A DNA stretch of 64,000 nucleotides from Nilaparvata lugens (Eukaryota > Arthropoda > Insecta > Hemiptera > Delphacidae): NCBI RefSeq assembly GCF_014356525.2, contig NC_052507.1:3199992-3263991 (forward strand). Reading direction: 5' to 3'. The translations under genes and the position numbers were made by a program. Below the pieces are notes generated by a model that worked only from the letters and a program-made list of their open reading frames with translations, ran no database searches and was not told where the DNA came from. This document shows, one piece after another, positions 1 to 11,825 of the stretch. Position 1 is the first letter of the stretch. Each line of letters begins with the position of its first letter.

Positions 1-1182
1 AATGAAAACTTTGATAACTAATTAGAGAAAGATATATTACAGAAAAATATTCTCTCCATCAACATGCCTAAAGTTATAAAAGAGACTAGAATCTTCTTTT
101 TGTATTATCTGAATTATGTTGATGGAGACTCTAATCACTCAACGAATTTACAAAGTATGAAAAATTTATTAATAAGAAACAAGATTGAATGCAATTCGAA
201 TAACATAATATATGATGATATCATATTTATTTTCATTTAATAATAACATAATATTGCGATGTAACAACATAAATCGGCGGTGTTTCTACAGATAATTGTC
301 GATTCTCTGAAACGGATATAGAATAATATATTTCCCATTAACACACAGCCGGGAGACAGATAGATAAATAAATGCCGTCTATTTACACTTTACAATATTT
401 TAAAAGTGATGTGGGCGAAATTGGGGCAATAAGAGCTCCCTCTTCCCGTTAACCCACAATATTATTAATTACATCACATAAAAATTACAATATACTTTAC
501 AATTCAAAAATAAGTTATGAATAAGAATATCAATAAAACAACTGAATCAATACACTACAAATACTCACTAGAGTACTTATTTTTCCTCTCTCTCACACTA
601 GAGGGAGAGTGAGAGAGAGTAAAAACGAGAAAGTTTGGGACAGAGCGAGATAAAAAAGTAAGGTGAAGGTAACGAGGTATATCTCGGTTTTGACTTTGAG
701 AGTACTTCCAAAAGCCTGTTGAGAGGAAGCGAAAAGCATTGTATAGTAGTAGACTTAATGAAATTATAAACTTCAAAGCCATGTAAATGTGAGATGGTTA
801 AACTCTTCAACCGTATGATAGGCCTAGGCCAAGCCAACAACCATCTCTGAATATTTTATAGCTAAGCAGAAACAAAGTGCAGGTGGGGGAGAGAGATTAT
901 TATAAATTGAGAGAGAGAAGGTGAGAGAGAGAGAGAGTGATTAGGTTACGATACTCACATTCAGGCAAGACCTTGATACAATAGTAAGTATGCGAACCTA
1001 CTAATTATAAATATATTATAATCACATAAATATGTTTCGGTTATGTAGATATCACCTTAAAAACTTCTAAATAATATTTTATTATGTTTCCATCATATTT
1101 CTCATCATATTATTGTAAAAACTTTCAGTCTGCAGGTTGATGTGTGTCATCAAGGTATTTTACCTTCACTAGTAATATTATC
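1..1182. other. Non-coding AT-rich DNA with a diverged LINE fragment
   Basis: I see no gene. Bases about 140-365 are a diverged copy of the segment seen again at about 3635-3815 and 46312-46500; all three share a block reading 'aaatcggcggtgtttc' and a following 'gattctct'. Bases 590-640 and 890-940 are GA-rich simple sequence. Confidence 0.6.
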
Positions 1183-1330
1183 ACTTTCCTTGCCCTATTA
1201 CCATAGGCAAGGAAAGTATTGCTTTCCGAAAAAAATTAAGGTACCCCAATTTCTAAATTTCTATACGTTATACGTTTCAAGGTCCCCTGAGTCCAAAAAA
1301 GTGGTTTTTGGGTATTGGTCTTTATGTGTG

Positions 1331-1373
<43 letters not shown>

Positions 1374-2203
1374 GTGTGTGTGTGTTGTGTGTGTGTGTGT
1401 GTGTGTGGTGTGTGGTGTGTGTGTGTTGTGTGTGTGTGGTGTGTGTGTGGTGTGTGTGTGTGTGTGTTGTGTGTGTGTGTGGTGTGTGTGTGTGTGTGTA
1501 TGAGTGTATGTGCGTCTGTGTACACGGTATCTCATCTCCCAATTAACGGAATGACTTGAGAATTTGGAACGTAAGGTCCTTACAATATAAGGATCCGACA
1601 CGAACAATTTCGATCAAATGCGATTCAAGATGGCGGCTGAAATGGCGAAAATGTTGTCAAAAACAGTGTTTTTCGCGATTTTCTCGAAAACGGCTCCAAC
1701 GATTTCGATCGAAGTTATACCTAAAATAGACATCAATAAGCTCTATCAACTGCCACAAGTCCCATATCTGTAAAAATATCAGGAGATCCGCCCCATCTAT
1801 GCAAAGTTTGATATTAGATTCCCAATTATCAGGCTTCAGAAACAATTTAAACAAAGAATTTCTAATGGAAAAGAATGAGCATAAAAATCTCTACAATCAA
1901 TGTACAGTAACATTTTCACCTAAGATTGGAAATGAGCTCGAGGTTCGAGAAAATAAGAATATTCAATTTGCAAAGTGTTGATTCTATAATCTATTAAATC
2001 ATTCACTATGAACAGATAGCAGACTTCACATGTGTCTGCAGCGTCACCAGCTGGCTTAGATCTTTGAACAATAGATACTATTTCGATACTATTCTAGATA
2101 CTATTTTAGATACTATCTAAATCCTTCAGATGCGCGTGACCATTAGCGTCAGTTGATCATTTTCATAACGGCAAGGAAAGTTGTGTGAGTGCGCCACACC
2201 AGA
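1183..2203 (+). repeat. CA-rep family, copy A (with GT microsatellite)
   Basis: This is one of six related dispersed copies in the window. The left end is a hairpin (ACTTTCCTTGCC ... GGCAAGGAAAGT). Then come a compound GT microsatellite (about 1328-1500), a conserved body including 'tcaagatggcggct' and 'cgattttctcgaaaacgg', and a right end reading 'GGCAAGGAAAGTTGTGTG' then 'AGTGCGCCACACCAGAT'. The ends share the GGCAAGGAAAGT motif. There is no coding capacity: the Cys/Val and Thr/His frames are microsatellite translations. It is probably a non-autonomous DNA element; the superfamily is unresolved. Confidence 0.75.
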
Positions 2204-2807
2204 TTTTTTAAACCTTAGAACGTAAGTTGAATTTTTCTAAACTCATGAATGAAGGATTCTGAATCTGAATCTCTCTCTTTCTCTGTCTATACCTTTGAAC
2301 TTTCACTTTTTGTGCAGCCCTTATTCCCATCCCCTGGACTTTGAACTCACACCCCGGCCCTCATGCTCTCACAAACCCAGCTCTCATCCAGATTTAGATT
2401 GCAGATGATGAATTAAAGAAATGTTTATGCACCCATTGGCACTACACAGCTATTGCGTACGTTTCCACTCACGGGAGAGAGGGTGATGGTGAGAAGGGAA
2501 GAGGTAGATGAATAGATAAATCGGTAGAGAGAGAGAGAGAGTGAAAGAGAGGGAGAGAGAGTGATAGAGTGAGAAAGATAGAGTGAAAGATTGTGAGAGA
2601 GAGATTAAAAAATGGTGGCAGAGAGAGATAGAATGAGAGATTGAGAGAGTTAGAAGGAGAGAGACAGAGATGAAGAAATGAAGAATTGAATTAAACTGGA
2701 TAATTGCCTATATTAAGGGCGAAGTTAGGACTCTAGGTCCTCTCTGCCACACAACCCTAAGAGACGGAGAGAAATAGAGTGAGAGAGAGATGAGGGAATG
2801 GAGGGAT
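2204..2807. other. Non-coding, with GA-rich simple sequence
   Basis: No gene seen. 'gattctgaatctgaatctc' (about 2255-2275) resembles the hexanucleotide tail of a LINE fragment. Bases 2520-2800 are mostly GAGA-type low complexity. Confidence 0.6.
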
Positions 2808-3345
2808 TGATTGATTGAGTACTTTATTTATGTAGATTACAATATATACTGGCTTATACACTTATATACAATAGCTTACAATACAGCAAAATTATAGATT
2901 AATTTACATAATATAGACTGAGAAAATAATTATTGAACTGTATATAATATGGAAAAAAAACAATTTGTGATAACTATAGATAAAATAAATAATATTGTTA
3001 TGCATCTACATAAATTGGCGGAGCTTTGGAAATATCAATGTCCATTCTTTGGAAAGAATATTCGAAGTATTCTTCCCACTAACTCTCTACCAAAACGTTA
3101 ATTTCATTAATTCAACTGATTTATTTAAAAATGAAAATATTGTAAAAGTTTCAATTAGTATGAAGATTTAAGAGAAAAAAAAAGAGAATTAATAAAGTAA
3201 AACTATTATAGAAGTAAGTAAGATCAAATCATTAATTATTAGAATGGAGTAGGCTGAAAGTAGATCAGGGTAATCAACTTTCAGTATTTTACAGCAGTAT
3301 GCAGTGGATACTTAGAATAATATGAGTTCATATTATATATATATA
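2808..3345 (-). repeat. LINE 3'-end fragment with (AATC)n tail
   Basis: Read on the minus strand, this ends in AATAAA, then 'GTACTCAATCAATCAATC', a polyadenylation signal and a short tandem tail typical of non-LTR retrotransposon 3' ends. The same 3' region recurs at 44636-45590, where it lies just downstream of recognisable ORF2 C-terminal coding sequence, and at 45874-46150. This copy is 5'-truncated and non-coding. A (TA)n run at about 3334-3359 borders it. Confidence 0.65.
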
Positions 3346-3360
3346 TATATATATATATAC

Positions 3361-3547
3361 GGAGAGAGAGAAATGGAGATAAAGATAGAAGGAGAGAGGG
3401 GCAGAGTGATGGAGAATAACAGAATGAGAAAGTGATAGAGAGAATGAGAGAGCGTGAGAGAGTTAAAGAAAAAATAGAAGAATGAGAAGGTGGAATAGAT
3501 AGGGATAGAGAATGAGAGAAAATAGAAGTGAAGTGTGACATAAAGAG
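3361..3547. repeat. GA-rich low-complexity sequence
   Basis: An irregular run of GAGA, GAAT and GAGAGA words. No gene. Confidence 0.7.
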
Positions 3548-3830
3548 ATTAGATTAGATTTCTTTATCTATGTATGTTACAATATTTACTGGCTTATACA
3601 CTAATTTACATTAAATGAGGGTGATGCTCATAATTCAACGAATTTTACAAAGTATAAAAAATTAATCAATGAAAATAGAGATTGAATGCAATTAGAATAA
3701 TGATAATATGAAATTGTAATGTAACTTCATAAATCGGCGGTGTTTCAACAAATAATTGTCGATTCTCTAAGAAGGATATAAAATAATATCCTCCTCATCA
3801 ACACACGACCGGGTTGTGATGGAATAGAGC
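3548..3830 (-). repeat. LINE-like 3'-end fragment with (TAATC)n tail
   Basis: The minus strand ends 'AAAGAAATCTAATCTAATC', a pentanucleotide tail. The body is shared with 46226-46500 and, more diverged, with 140-365. It is related in style to the (AATC)n-tailed fragments but has a different tail and 3' sequence. Confidence 0.55.
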
Positions 3831-4068
3831 TGTTGGGAATATTATAACATGTGAATATGTGATTTGAATCTAGAATTATGGGATGAATGAATAAAATGAA
3901 TGATATAAGAAGAGTAATAGTGAGTACAATATTGCAATAATGATCCGAAATAGATAAATGAAACAAATGTTATGGGGTGGGATTTAATTAAGAGTTTAGA
4001 AATTAATTGAGTAATATTGACGATATACAATACTGAAGAACAGGAAATGTTGAGATGAGATGAATAAT

Positions 4069-4935
4069 ATATATAACTAGCCGTCAGGCTCGCTTCGCTC
4101 GCCATATCCGTCTAGCCAGGGGGCTCCGTCCCCTGGACCCCCGACTGGATCGTCCAGAATTGAGATCAGCGGGCTCGCTTCGCTCGCCTGCATGTAGACC
4201 TCAGCGGAACCTATGTACCGAATTCTGGACCCCCGACTGGATTGTCCAAAAATGAGATCAGCGGGCTCGCTTCGCTCGCCTGCATGTACACCTCAGCGGA
4301 ACCTCTGTACCGAATTTGAACGTATTATGTCAATTTGATCTCGAAATACACCTGTTACTATATCGGCGTATCTTTGGCGGGCGAAATTCTTCCACCTCAG
4401 CTAAACCTGTGTACTGAATTTTTTTCCATCAATTATTGAAAAAGGTGAGGAAACGCAGAAAAGCTGAGAAAACGCTAGTTTTGGCTAACTGGATAAATTG
4501 GTATTTAGGAGGTCCGGGATAAATGCATTTCAATCTTCAACCTGGTGCCAACCTAACAAAGTCAACTCAACTTAATGCCAACCTGACAAAATTTTTAATT
4601 TAGTTACCATAACAACTGTTTCGAAGAGGTACTCTATCTAGATTATAGTTCTATAGTAACATATGATATGGAAATTTCAATTATAATCAAGAGATTGGGA
4701 AAATAAGAATATACATGCTAAAAGACGAACTTTAAACCCTTAAAAACAACCCTTAGAGTTAAAATATTGCCAAAAGATTTCTTAGTGCGCCTCTAAAGGG
4801 CCAACTGAACTTACCTACCAAATTTGAACGTTTTTGGTCCGGTAGATTTTTAGTTCTGCGAGTGAGTGAGTGAGTCAGTCAGTCAGTCAGTGAGTGAGTG
4901 AGTGAGTGCCATTTCGCTTTTATATATATAAGATA
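4069..4935 (+). repeat. Dispersed repeat ending in (GAGT)n and TATATATA
   Basis: It starts near 'ataactagccgtcaggctcg' and ends with a GAGT/CAGT tetranucleotide run (about 4858-4908), then 'gccatttcgcttttatatat'. A shorter inverse copy lies at 18170-18600. Inside is a direct duplication of about 92 bp (about 4136-4320) carrying the hairpin word 'ggctcgcttcgctcgcc'. No ORF. The class is not established. Confidence 0.65.
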
Positions 4936-5564
4936 GCTTAAAATAAAGCAAAATTATAGATGCATTTACAAAATATAAATTAAGAAAATAATTATTGAGC
5001 TGTACATGATATGAAAAAAACAATTTGTAATAACTATAGATAAGCGAGAGAGAGAAAAAAAACTACAGAGAGAGAGAAAAAAAAGAGAGAGTGTAAAAAG
5101 AGAGAGATAGAGAAAAGATACGTTGTACTTTTCCACCTACCATTGGGATTTGGGAATGAGATCCGAATGAAAGGCGAAATAGCCAGTAAAAGCTTCAGCC
5201 GGGAATTTGTTGCCAGATGGGGGAAACAAAAAACAAAAAAGTTGTTGCAGTAAAGTTGAGTGAGTGTATTGAAGAATTCAGTTTAATATGTGGGTCGGCC
5301 ATACACGCAGACGTGGCCAGATGAAAAATTAAGCCTGATGGATGTGCTCCTACGTCACAGGTGTTCCACGATATTTCAAAATGAATCCGAATCCAAAATG
5401 AATCTGACTTGGTGAACAACGGAAATTACTGGCTCTGGGATAACACTGATAATGTATCCAATGATAATGTTTTAATGGATAAATGATAATTGATAACTGA
5501 AAAAAATTATTGATAACTGATGAATGATGGAAATCCTTGAAAGACAGAATCATAATTGAATAAA
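4936..5564. other. Non-coding stretch
   Basis: Bases 4925-5045 are another small copy of the LINE 3' region seen at 2808-3345. GA-rich sequence spans 5045-5125. The rest shows no convincing exon or repeat. Confidence 0.5.
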
Positions 5565-5928
5565 AACACAAATCTGTTGTCAAATTCTACACTGTTTTAT
5601 TCGGTACACGACCAAGGTTTCGTGACCACATCGGTCACATTCTCAAGTTGAATAAAGCTTAAAGGTTAAGGTGAACATTGAATATTAAAATTGGTACATG
5701 TTAGCCAACATAACTAACTGAAACATAAGTAAAGAGAAATAGTAATGTATTCACTAAATGTATTAAGTTAGTTATGTTGGCTAACATGTACCAATTTTAA
5801 TGTTCAATGTTTACCTTAACCTTTTAGCTTTAGTCAACTTGAAAATGTGACCGGTGTGGTCACGAAACCATGGTCGTGTACCGAATAAAACTGTGTAGAA
5901 TTTGACAACATATTTGTGTTTTTATTCA
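5565..5928. repeat. FB-3 foldback element with ~150-bp arms
   Basis: Long imperfect arms run from about 5577-5735 and 5763-5920. They share 'ttgtcaaattctacac', 'ttattcggtacacgacca' and 'ggtacatgttagccaaca', joined by a loop of about 35-45 bp. A third partial arm lies at about 6168-6245 and a short fragment at 20262-20295. No ORF. It fits a palindromic MITE or foldback element. Confidence 0.75.
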
Positions 5929-6382
5929 ATTAAGAAACACTATTGTTTACACCCACCGTATTTTGCATTTTATCACTGAAACTACTTCATGAGGAAAGAT
6001 TTCAATAAGATTTCGCTGGCTTAGAATTTGAGAAAAACATGCAAATTACTTACTTTAAAGCTCAGATTCCGATAAGATTTGCAAACTTAGCATTTGGAAA
6101 TAGAATCAAGTTTAAGATTCATTGATGTTAGGTTCCCACAGTCAGTTGTGAGAACACTTGAACCGCCCCTCACGAAACCTTGGTCGTGTACTAAATAAAA
6201 CAACAGAGTGTAGAATTTGACAACATATTTGTGTTTTTATTCAATTATGGAACGGTTCTACAATATTCACAATGACTCAGTCGAAGATAAAATCATGATG
6301 TATGAAAATAAAATTGAATCAAGTTGGAATCAATGAAAGCATATTACTGAGCATACGAAGAACAGGTATTTGAGATTGCTCT
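5929..6382. other. Non-coding stretch with an FB-3 arm fragment
   Basis: Contains the lone FB-3 arm fragment at 6168-6245. Nothing else supported. Confidence 0.45.
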
Positions 6383-7946
6383 GCAAGGGTACAATTGATA
6401 ACTCAACAACCTGGAAGCTTGACCTACTGAAATCTTGAAGAATTTAAAATAGGGGTATAAACATTCTCGGTAAATTGAGAATCTAATTGCAAGATTTTAA
6501 GTTAATCAGTCCAGTAGTTCAGATGTGATGATGCGTCATTCGTGAATTTCCTAACCCGTACGTGTGTGTATAAGCCAGTTCTTTCCTTTATTAAACTATA
6601 GACCAGCAGGTAACCCATGTTCCTCAAGGGGCCAATTTAAAACTTGACCTACTGAAATCCTGAAGAATTCTAAATAGGCTAATAACCATCCTTTGTAAAT
6701 AAGTTAAGGCTGTGCAAAGGCTTAAAATGAACTTTCTACTCCTGATATTTTCCCAAGTTTTCCGATTTGTATATCATCAAGCTATCAAAATGGAAAAGTT
6801 TTCTCAGGAAAACATTTTTTTCCCGATCATTACTTTTTGAGATATGAGCGCCTGAAGTTTGAAGAATATTTCAAATTTGGTACGATATAAATCCATGAGA
6901 TTTAGAGGATGGATTCTTCATGGTATTGTTGATCTAGTAAAACAAAAATTTTATGCTAAAATGAATTTTTGGAAAAGTTATTCAATTTACAAAAAATAAC
7001 TCAACCAGAAGTTATTTTTAGTAAATTGAATAACTATCTTAAAAATAGATATTTTCAGGAAATTTTTGTTTTACTAGATCAACAATACCATGAAGAATCT
7101 ATCCTTTGAATCTCATGAATTTATCTCTTACCGAATTTGAAATGTTCTGTCCCAAAGAGTTAAACTTTAGCGCTCATATCTCAAAAAGTAATGATCGGAA
7201 AAAAATGTTCTTCTAAAAAACTTTTTCATTTTGATAGCTTCATGATATCATAGAGAAACAATAGCGTAAGTAGATATCCCATGGTATAGGGCGTTTATGT
7301 CGCAACTTTTACTGTTATCTCAAGCCTATAGTCCACGTAGTTCTTTCCCGTGAAGCCTTATGACGCTGGTAGTCTCTCATATTGTGATCAGAAAAAAATG
7401 CTTTCCCTAGAAAACATTTTCATTTTGATGATATACAAATCAAAAAACATTGGAAAATATCACGAGTAAAAAGTTTATTTTTAGCCTTTGCACAGCCTTA
7501 AGAATCTTTATCGAATCTATTTACTTATTTAACAACAATGACAAAACAACTTAATCATAAAATGATTGGAAACGAAAAAAAAGACTCATAGCCCTTAATA
7601 TTCCATTCCGGAATTTTGATTGTATATTAGTTCAAAAGAGGTTATGATTCTTCAGTAGTTTTGAACACATATTTTGATCCCAAAATAATCACATAAGATT
7701 TTGATTTTAGAATTCTAATGTAGGAAATTAACTAAAAAATCCACTGTATATGGTATCAAGTCAAAAATTTGGAAATTATTGAATAAATATTGAAATTTTT
7801 GAGCCATAATAAAAACACCAACTCACTTCAATGCAAAATTTCAAGTAAATCAGTCCAGTAGTTCAGACGTGATGATGCGTCATTCGTGAATTTCGTTTCC
7901 CGTACGTGTATAAGCGAATTCTTTCCTTTATTATAATAGATTGCTC
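6383..7946 (+). repeat. Family H repeat pair, interrupted by FB-2
   Basis: Family H carries 'gcaggtaacccgtgctccgc', 'aacttgacctactgaaatc' and 'cagtccagtagttcagacgt', and ends near 'cgtacgtgtataag'. A partial unit lies at 6383-6600. A second starts at 6602, is split by the FB-2 insertion at 6708-7497, and resumes to about 7946. Other copies: 13846-14068, 18675-18785, 39853-40228 and 48170-48345. No coding capacity seen. Confidence 0.6.
6708..7497. mobile_element. FB-2 palindromic MITE inserted at TTAA
   Basis: It is flanked by TTAA at 6704-6707 and 7498-7501. The inverted ends begin GGCTGTGCAAAGGCT and end AGCCTTTGCACAGCC, and arm similarity continues for roughly 350 bp on each side around a centre near 7010. 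One arm carries an extra block (about 7250-7385) related to the 135-bp tandem repeat at 11386-11825. A TTAA target duplication is characteristic of piggyBac-type elements; no transposase is encoded, so it would be non-autonomous. Confidence 0.75.
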
Positions 7947-8470
7947 TACGAATTACAATGTTTTAGTCACAATAGTTGCATGAATAAATAATCAACAATG
8001 AGACGAGTTGAGTACGTAGTCAGACGAATAAGTAGGTTTCTTTGAGTACATATACTGATATTAATATTTCACCTATATTCTTCAATTCAACAATTCGATG
8101 AATCGAAATCGATGATATGATATCTCATATAATCAACTGCACAACTTCACCCCTCCTCTCATATCCAACACCACTCACCCTCTCCACCTTACAACAAATT
8201 TTCACTCACAAGAAAAATCTCTCTCCTCATCTTTGAGAGGTGTCCCCGAATTTGAAATTCATCACAATTCCACGCAGAAACCAGGCAAAGAGAGATGAAT
8301 AAAATATAAGCCGCCTTCGCTTGTCATCCGTGCTTAGCCTTTCTTGCAAAAAAATCTCAGCCTAGTAAAAAGGCTGATAATATCACCGGGCTTATTTCCA
8401 GCGCTACTACTACTTATTAATTTCACAACCCTTCCACAGGCTGAGCATGATTCCAGACACTCACTCTAAT
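7947..8470. other. Non-coding, AT-rich
   Basis: No repeat family recognised and no coding signal. Bases 8150-8230 are pyrimidine-rich. Confidence 0.45.
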
Positions 8471-8537
8471 CTATAGTGAGGTCCACGTTATAATGGCAGT
8501 GTTTGATTAGCAATGGTATTGCTGTCCTTGTCTATCA

Positions 8538-9224
8538 ATATCGGGGCACCGAGCTTCGCTCTTTATTCATTTATTGATAAACAGAACACAATATTCTTCA
8601 AAATGATTGGGCACAGCCCAAAACTCTCTCTTCTCCAAATTTTGATTTAAACACTATAGATATTTCAAAAAGTAGGTTTTGTTCCATAAACTTGAATTCC
8701 GGTTCAATTTTCAGTCCAAACATTTAAAAATAGAAAAGTTCCAATTTAAATTGTTTACAAACCAAACTAAATAAAAAAAACACTCACCAATCACTTAAAA
8801 CTGTGAAATAATTATTTTTGAAAATTATGATACTCTAATTTAGAATGATATACCATATCATGTCAACAAATCAAGTCGATTAAAATTTCTAGATAAATTT
8901 TCTCGAGAGGATAGCTGAATGATTTCAAATAAAGAATTTTTCATTATCATTTTCAAATAGTTAAACAGCTGAACATAATTCTGTCTCTCTTCCACACTGC
9001 ACTCGCATCTTCTCTTATCGACAGACATCGAAATTATCATCTGTTTCTCCTAGGATGAATAATTATTATCCTTTTCATGTCCTTCAGCGAGTTTTCCCAG
9101 GGATGAGACCAGGTGCAATCAAATTTTTATATCATAAACCCACTACAAATTTCGTGAAAATCGCTGGAGCCGTTCTCAAGATCAGTTGGAAATAAATAAC
9201 CAATTATAAAAATAACCAGATAAG

Positions 9225-9281
<57 letters not shown>

Positions 9282-9322
9282 TATATATATTATACATAAA
9301 TTGCTCGCTCAATATAATAGGA
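8538..9322 (-). mobile_element. Hel-B Helitron-like element, copy 1
   Basis: On the minus strand it begins TCCTATTATATTGAGCGAGC (9322) and ends GGTGCCCCGATAT (8538), just after a GAGC-GAA-GCTC hairpin. Comparison with uninterrupted MITE-1 copies shows clean insertion between A and T with no target duplication. The 5' TC, the A^T target and the 3' subterminal hairpin are Helitron hallmarks, but the 3' end is not the canonical CTRR. A (TA)n run lies at about 9228-9294. No Rep/helicase is encoded. Confidence 0.7.
9228..9294. repeat. (TA)n microsatellite
   Basis: Nearly pure TA dinucleotide run inside Hel-B copy 1. Confidence 0.9.
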
Positions 9323-9636
9323 TTCAACAAAGTGGATAGCGCTATCTCTTTCTTGCTTTGCTCTGTTGCCAGATCGTCTTTCAACAATGTAGAATTTATA
9401 ATTAATCAACAAAATATCTCATTTTGATTGTGAAAATTCGTTATGAAATTATTGAAAGATAGAATCTCTTGCTTAATAGAATATAATTGATTATTTTTAG
9501 CAAGAATGAACCATTAATATTACATCAATAGACCTGTATCAGCTACCGTTTATAGAAGGCATTGACAAGACAGAGGATCGGCCACGTTGTTCTCCTATCT
9601 TTCTCCACTGCCATCATAATGTGGACCTCACTATAG

Positions 9637-10288
9637 TGTCAGTATTGGTTGAATGGGCAGTAAAGGTGTTATTCATAAGAATTTCTGCCAGTTTGAAGTG
9701 AGGCCACATGTTCTCTCTCTGTAATGTTTCTCATGATTATTTCTTTTTCTGTGGCGCAAATTGTTTGAGGATCCAATTTCTGAGAATGTGTCTTCTATAG
9801 AAACAAGATCAATGTTTTCTTTATTCATCAATTGATTGAGTTATTCTTCGAATATTATCAACAATTTTTCCTTGCAAGTTTTTATGAAGATGACTGGAGA
9901 GTTTTGTATGTTTCATCATGTAAGACTATTTTTCACGAACAGTATTAGACTTGAAAATAGCATGGATAAACCATAGTATTTATTTATTATCTATTGTTTT
10001 ACAAAGGCGACTTTCTAGAGTATTTTAAGCCTAGGTGATGATGATGGGATGAATGATAATACAATGAAGGTAGAGTTATAAATGAATAAAAATTATAAGT
10101 TATGCTATCCACTTGAATTGATTTGAGTCCAATTTTTTTTGGATGAATATTAGCATAGAATGAATTTGAAACAATCTTACAATAATAGTTAATTGTCTTC
10201 AAAAACGGTACTTAATGACAGCTATATCCTACGAGTATATTAATGAAGGGAAGTAACAGTTGACTGAGGCTTGATTTGCTCGTTATAA
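9637..10288. other. Non-coding, AT-rich
   Basis: No exon, RNA gene or repeat family recognised. Confidence 0.45.
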
Positions 10289-10882
10289 CTATAGTAAGGT
10301 ACACGTTATAATGGCAGTGGAGAAAGATAGGAGAACAGCGGTGCCGTTTCTCTGCCTTATCACTGCCTTTTATAGAGAGAGAGGATGGATGATAACGGTA
10401 TACCTGATAAGGATTAGCTGTTCATTCTTGTTCAAAATAGTCAATCATATTTCAAAAGTCAAAAAATATATTCTCAATGATTTAATTATGAATTTTAATA
10501 ATTGTGATAAAATATTTTGTGAATTGAATATTCAAATTCAAATTCATTTATTGCATGAAATAAATATACAATTGGAATGCATCGCACTTAGTACAATTTC
10601 AAAAGAATCAACATGTACAGTTATAAGTTGTAGTCAATCACACTTGAACAAAATAAGTATTGTGCATTGTAAACATAATAATCATTTTATACTAAACTGT
10701 GAACAGAGAAAACACATGCATCTCATCCACGAAGGCTTAAGCCCTCCACATTGTTAAAAAGTAATCTGACAACGTTTCAGAAGTAGAAAAGAATAGCGCT
10801 ATCTGCTTTGTCGAAATATAGACAAGGATAGCAACACCAATGTCAATCAAATACTGCCATTATAACGCGTACCACACTATAG
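10289..10882. mobile_element. MITE-1 copy 2
   Basis: The left end is CTATAGTAAGGTACACGT and the right end 'accacactatag', with MITE-1 subterminal words (gatagacaaggatagcaaca). A short LINE-like tail sequence (caaattcaaattcattta, about 10535) lies inside. The open frame across it is a chance frame over the repeat. Confidence 0.75.
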
Positions 10883-10969
10883 ACATAGTTTGCAAAAAAC
10901 CTGAGATGGTTGTCGGTGATCACTCACTCAGCTATTTAGGATGACGTCACTCAACTAACAGCGTCTGAG

Positions 10970-11215
10970 TATACTTTACAGACGCCAAGGGCTGAGGCGA
11001 GTCCGAGGCAAGGCTGAGACGAGACTGAGGCAAGTCTAGGGCTTAACACGTTCTTCGCTATAAAAACATATCCGTAGGGCCCTTCGATTTGGGACCTTGC
11101 ACAAGTGAGCCCTTCAACCTTAAGGGCCGACGTGACTAGAAACACCGCCGATATATATTTCGCAAAAATATTCCGTTGCCGCGGATAAATATATATGTAC
11201 ATAATTATATATTAT
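10970..11215. other. GC- and CpG-richer block of unknown nature
   Basis: This block (gaggcgagtccgaggcaagg, then cgccgatatatatttcgc and ttgccgcggata) differs in composition from its surroundings. There is no convincing splice structure or similarity to the other families here. It could be a promoter or first exon of an unseen gene, or an unrecognised transposon piece. Confidence 0.25.
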
Positions 11216-11385
11216 GTGCGAGACAGGTAGTGAATTTCAGCGCACTCCTGGCGAATAAAATGTATGCTTCTCATTTAACACATGCTGACACTTTGGAGTG
11301 AATCTGCCCCGGATCACGTTGTGGCCTCTTAGAGGAGTCAAGGCAATGTTAGAAAGTCTGTGAAATGTGTTATGAATTGTAATAG

Positions 11386-11825
11386 AGCAGATTTTTATGG
11401 TATAGTACCTTGATGAAAAATGAAAAAGGTAGCATAAGAAGATATCCCATGAGGTCGTTAATGTTCTACATCTCAAGATTTTTTAACTCGATATCGACTA
11501 CCGTCTATTATCACTGTTTTGGCAATAGTACCTTGGATAGAAGGTACTCAGCAAAAGAAGATAACCCATAATATAGGTTGTTTATATTCCAAATTTCACG
11601 CAGATTTTGGTTGAATCGAGCCGATTAATGTCGACTACTGTCCGTTATTACTGTTTTGGCAATAGTACCTTGGATAAAATATAGCATAAGAAGATATCCC
11701 ATGGTATAGGTCTTTTATGTTCCAAATTTGAAACAAATTCTTCCGTTAACTCAAGCATAGAGATGTCGATTACTGTCTATTATCACTGTTTTGGCAACAG
11801 TACCTAGAAGAAAAGATGGCATAAG
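11386..11825. repeat. ~135-bp tandem repeat, about 3-4 units
   Basis: Units share 'tgttttggcaatagtacctt' and 'ataagaagatatcccatg'. The word 'ggcaa(t/c)agtacc' recurs at 11521, 11658 and 11793 (spacing 137 and 135). A related single unit lies in the FB-2 arm near 7265-7330. Confidence 0.7.

Larger units (their letters stand above)
8471..9636. mobile_element. MITE-1 copy 1, split by a Hel-B insertion
   Basis: It starts CTATAGTGAGGTCCACGT and ends with the reverse complement (cctcactatag). About 30 bp of terminal inverted repeat continues into 'tataatggcagt'. The subterminal words 'tatccttgtctatcattcaa' and 'gatagcgctatctc' are shared with other copies. Hel-B occupies 8538-9322, so the original element was roughly 380 bp. 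A TA target duplication is likely because each end reads TA next to GTGAGG, which would suit a Tc1/mariner-type MITE. Confidence 0.8.

Noticed and set aside
1236..1607. Thr/His- and Cys/Val-repeat frames here and at 16910-17484 and 47766-48111
   Set aside because: Direct translations of CA/GT microsatellites.
10311..10757. 148-codon plus-strand frame
   Set aside because: Lies wholly within MITE-1 copy 2 and a LINE-like fragment; no family features.
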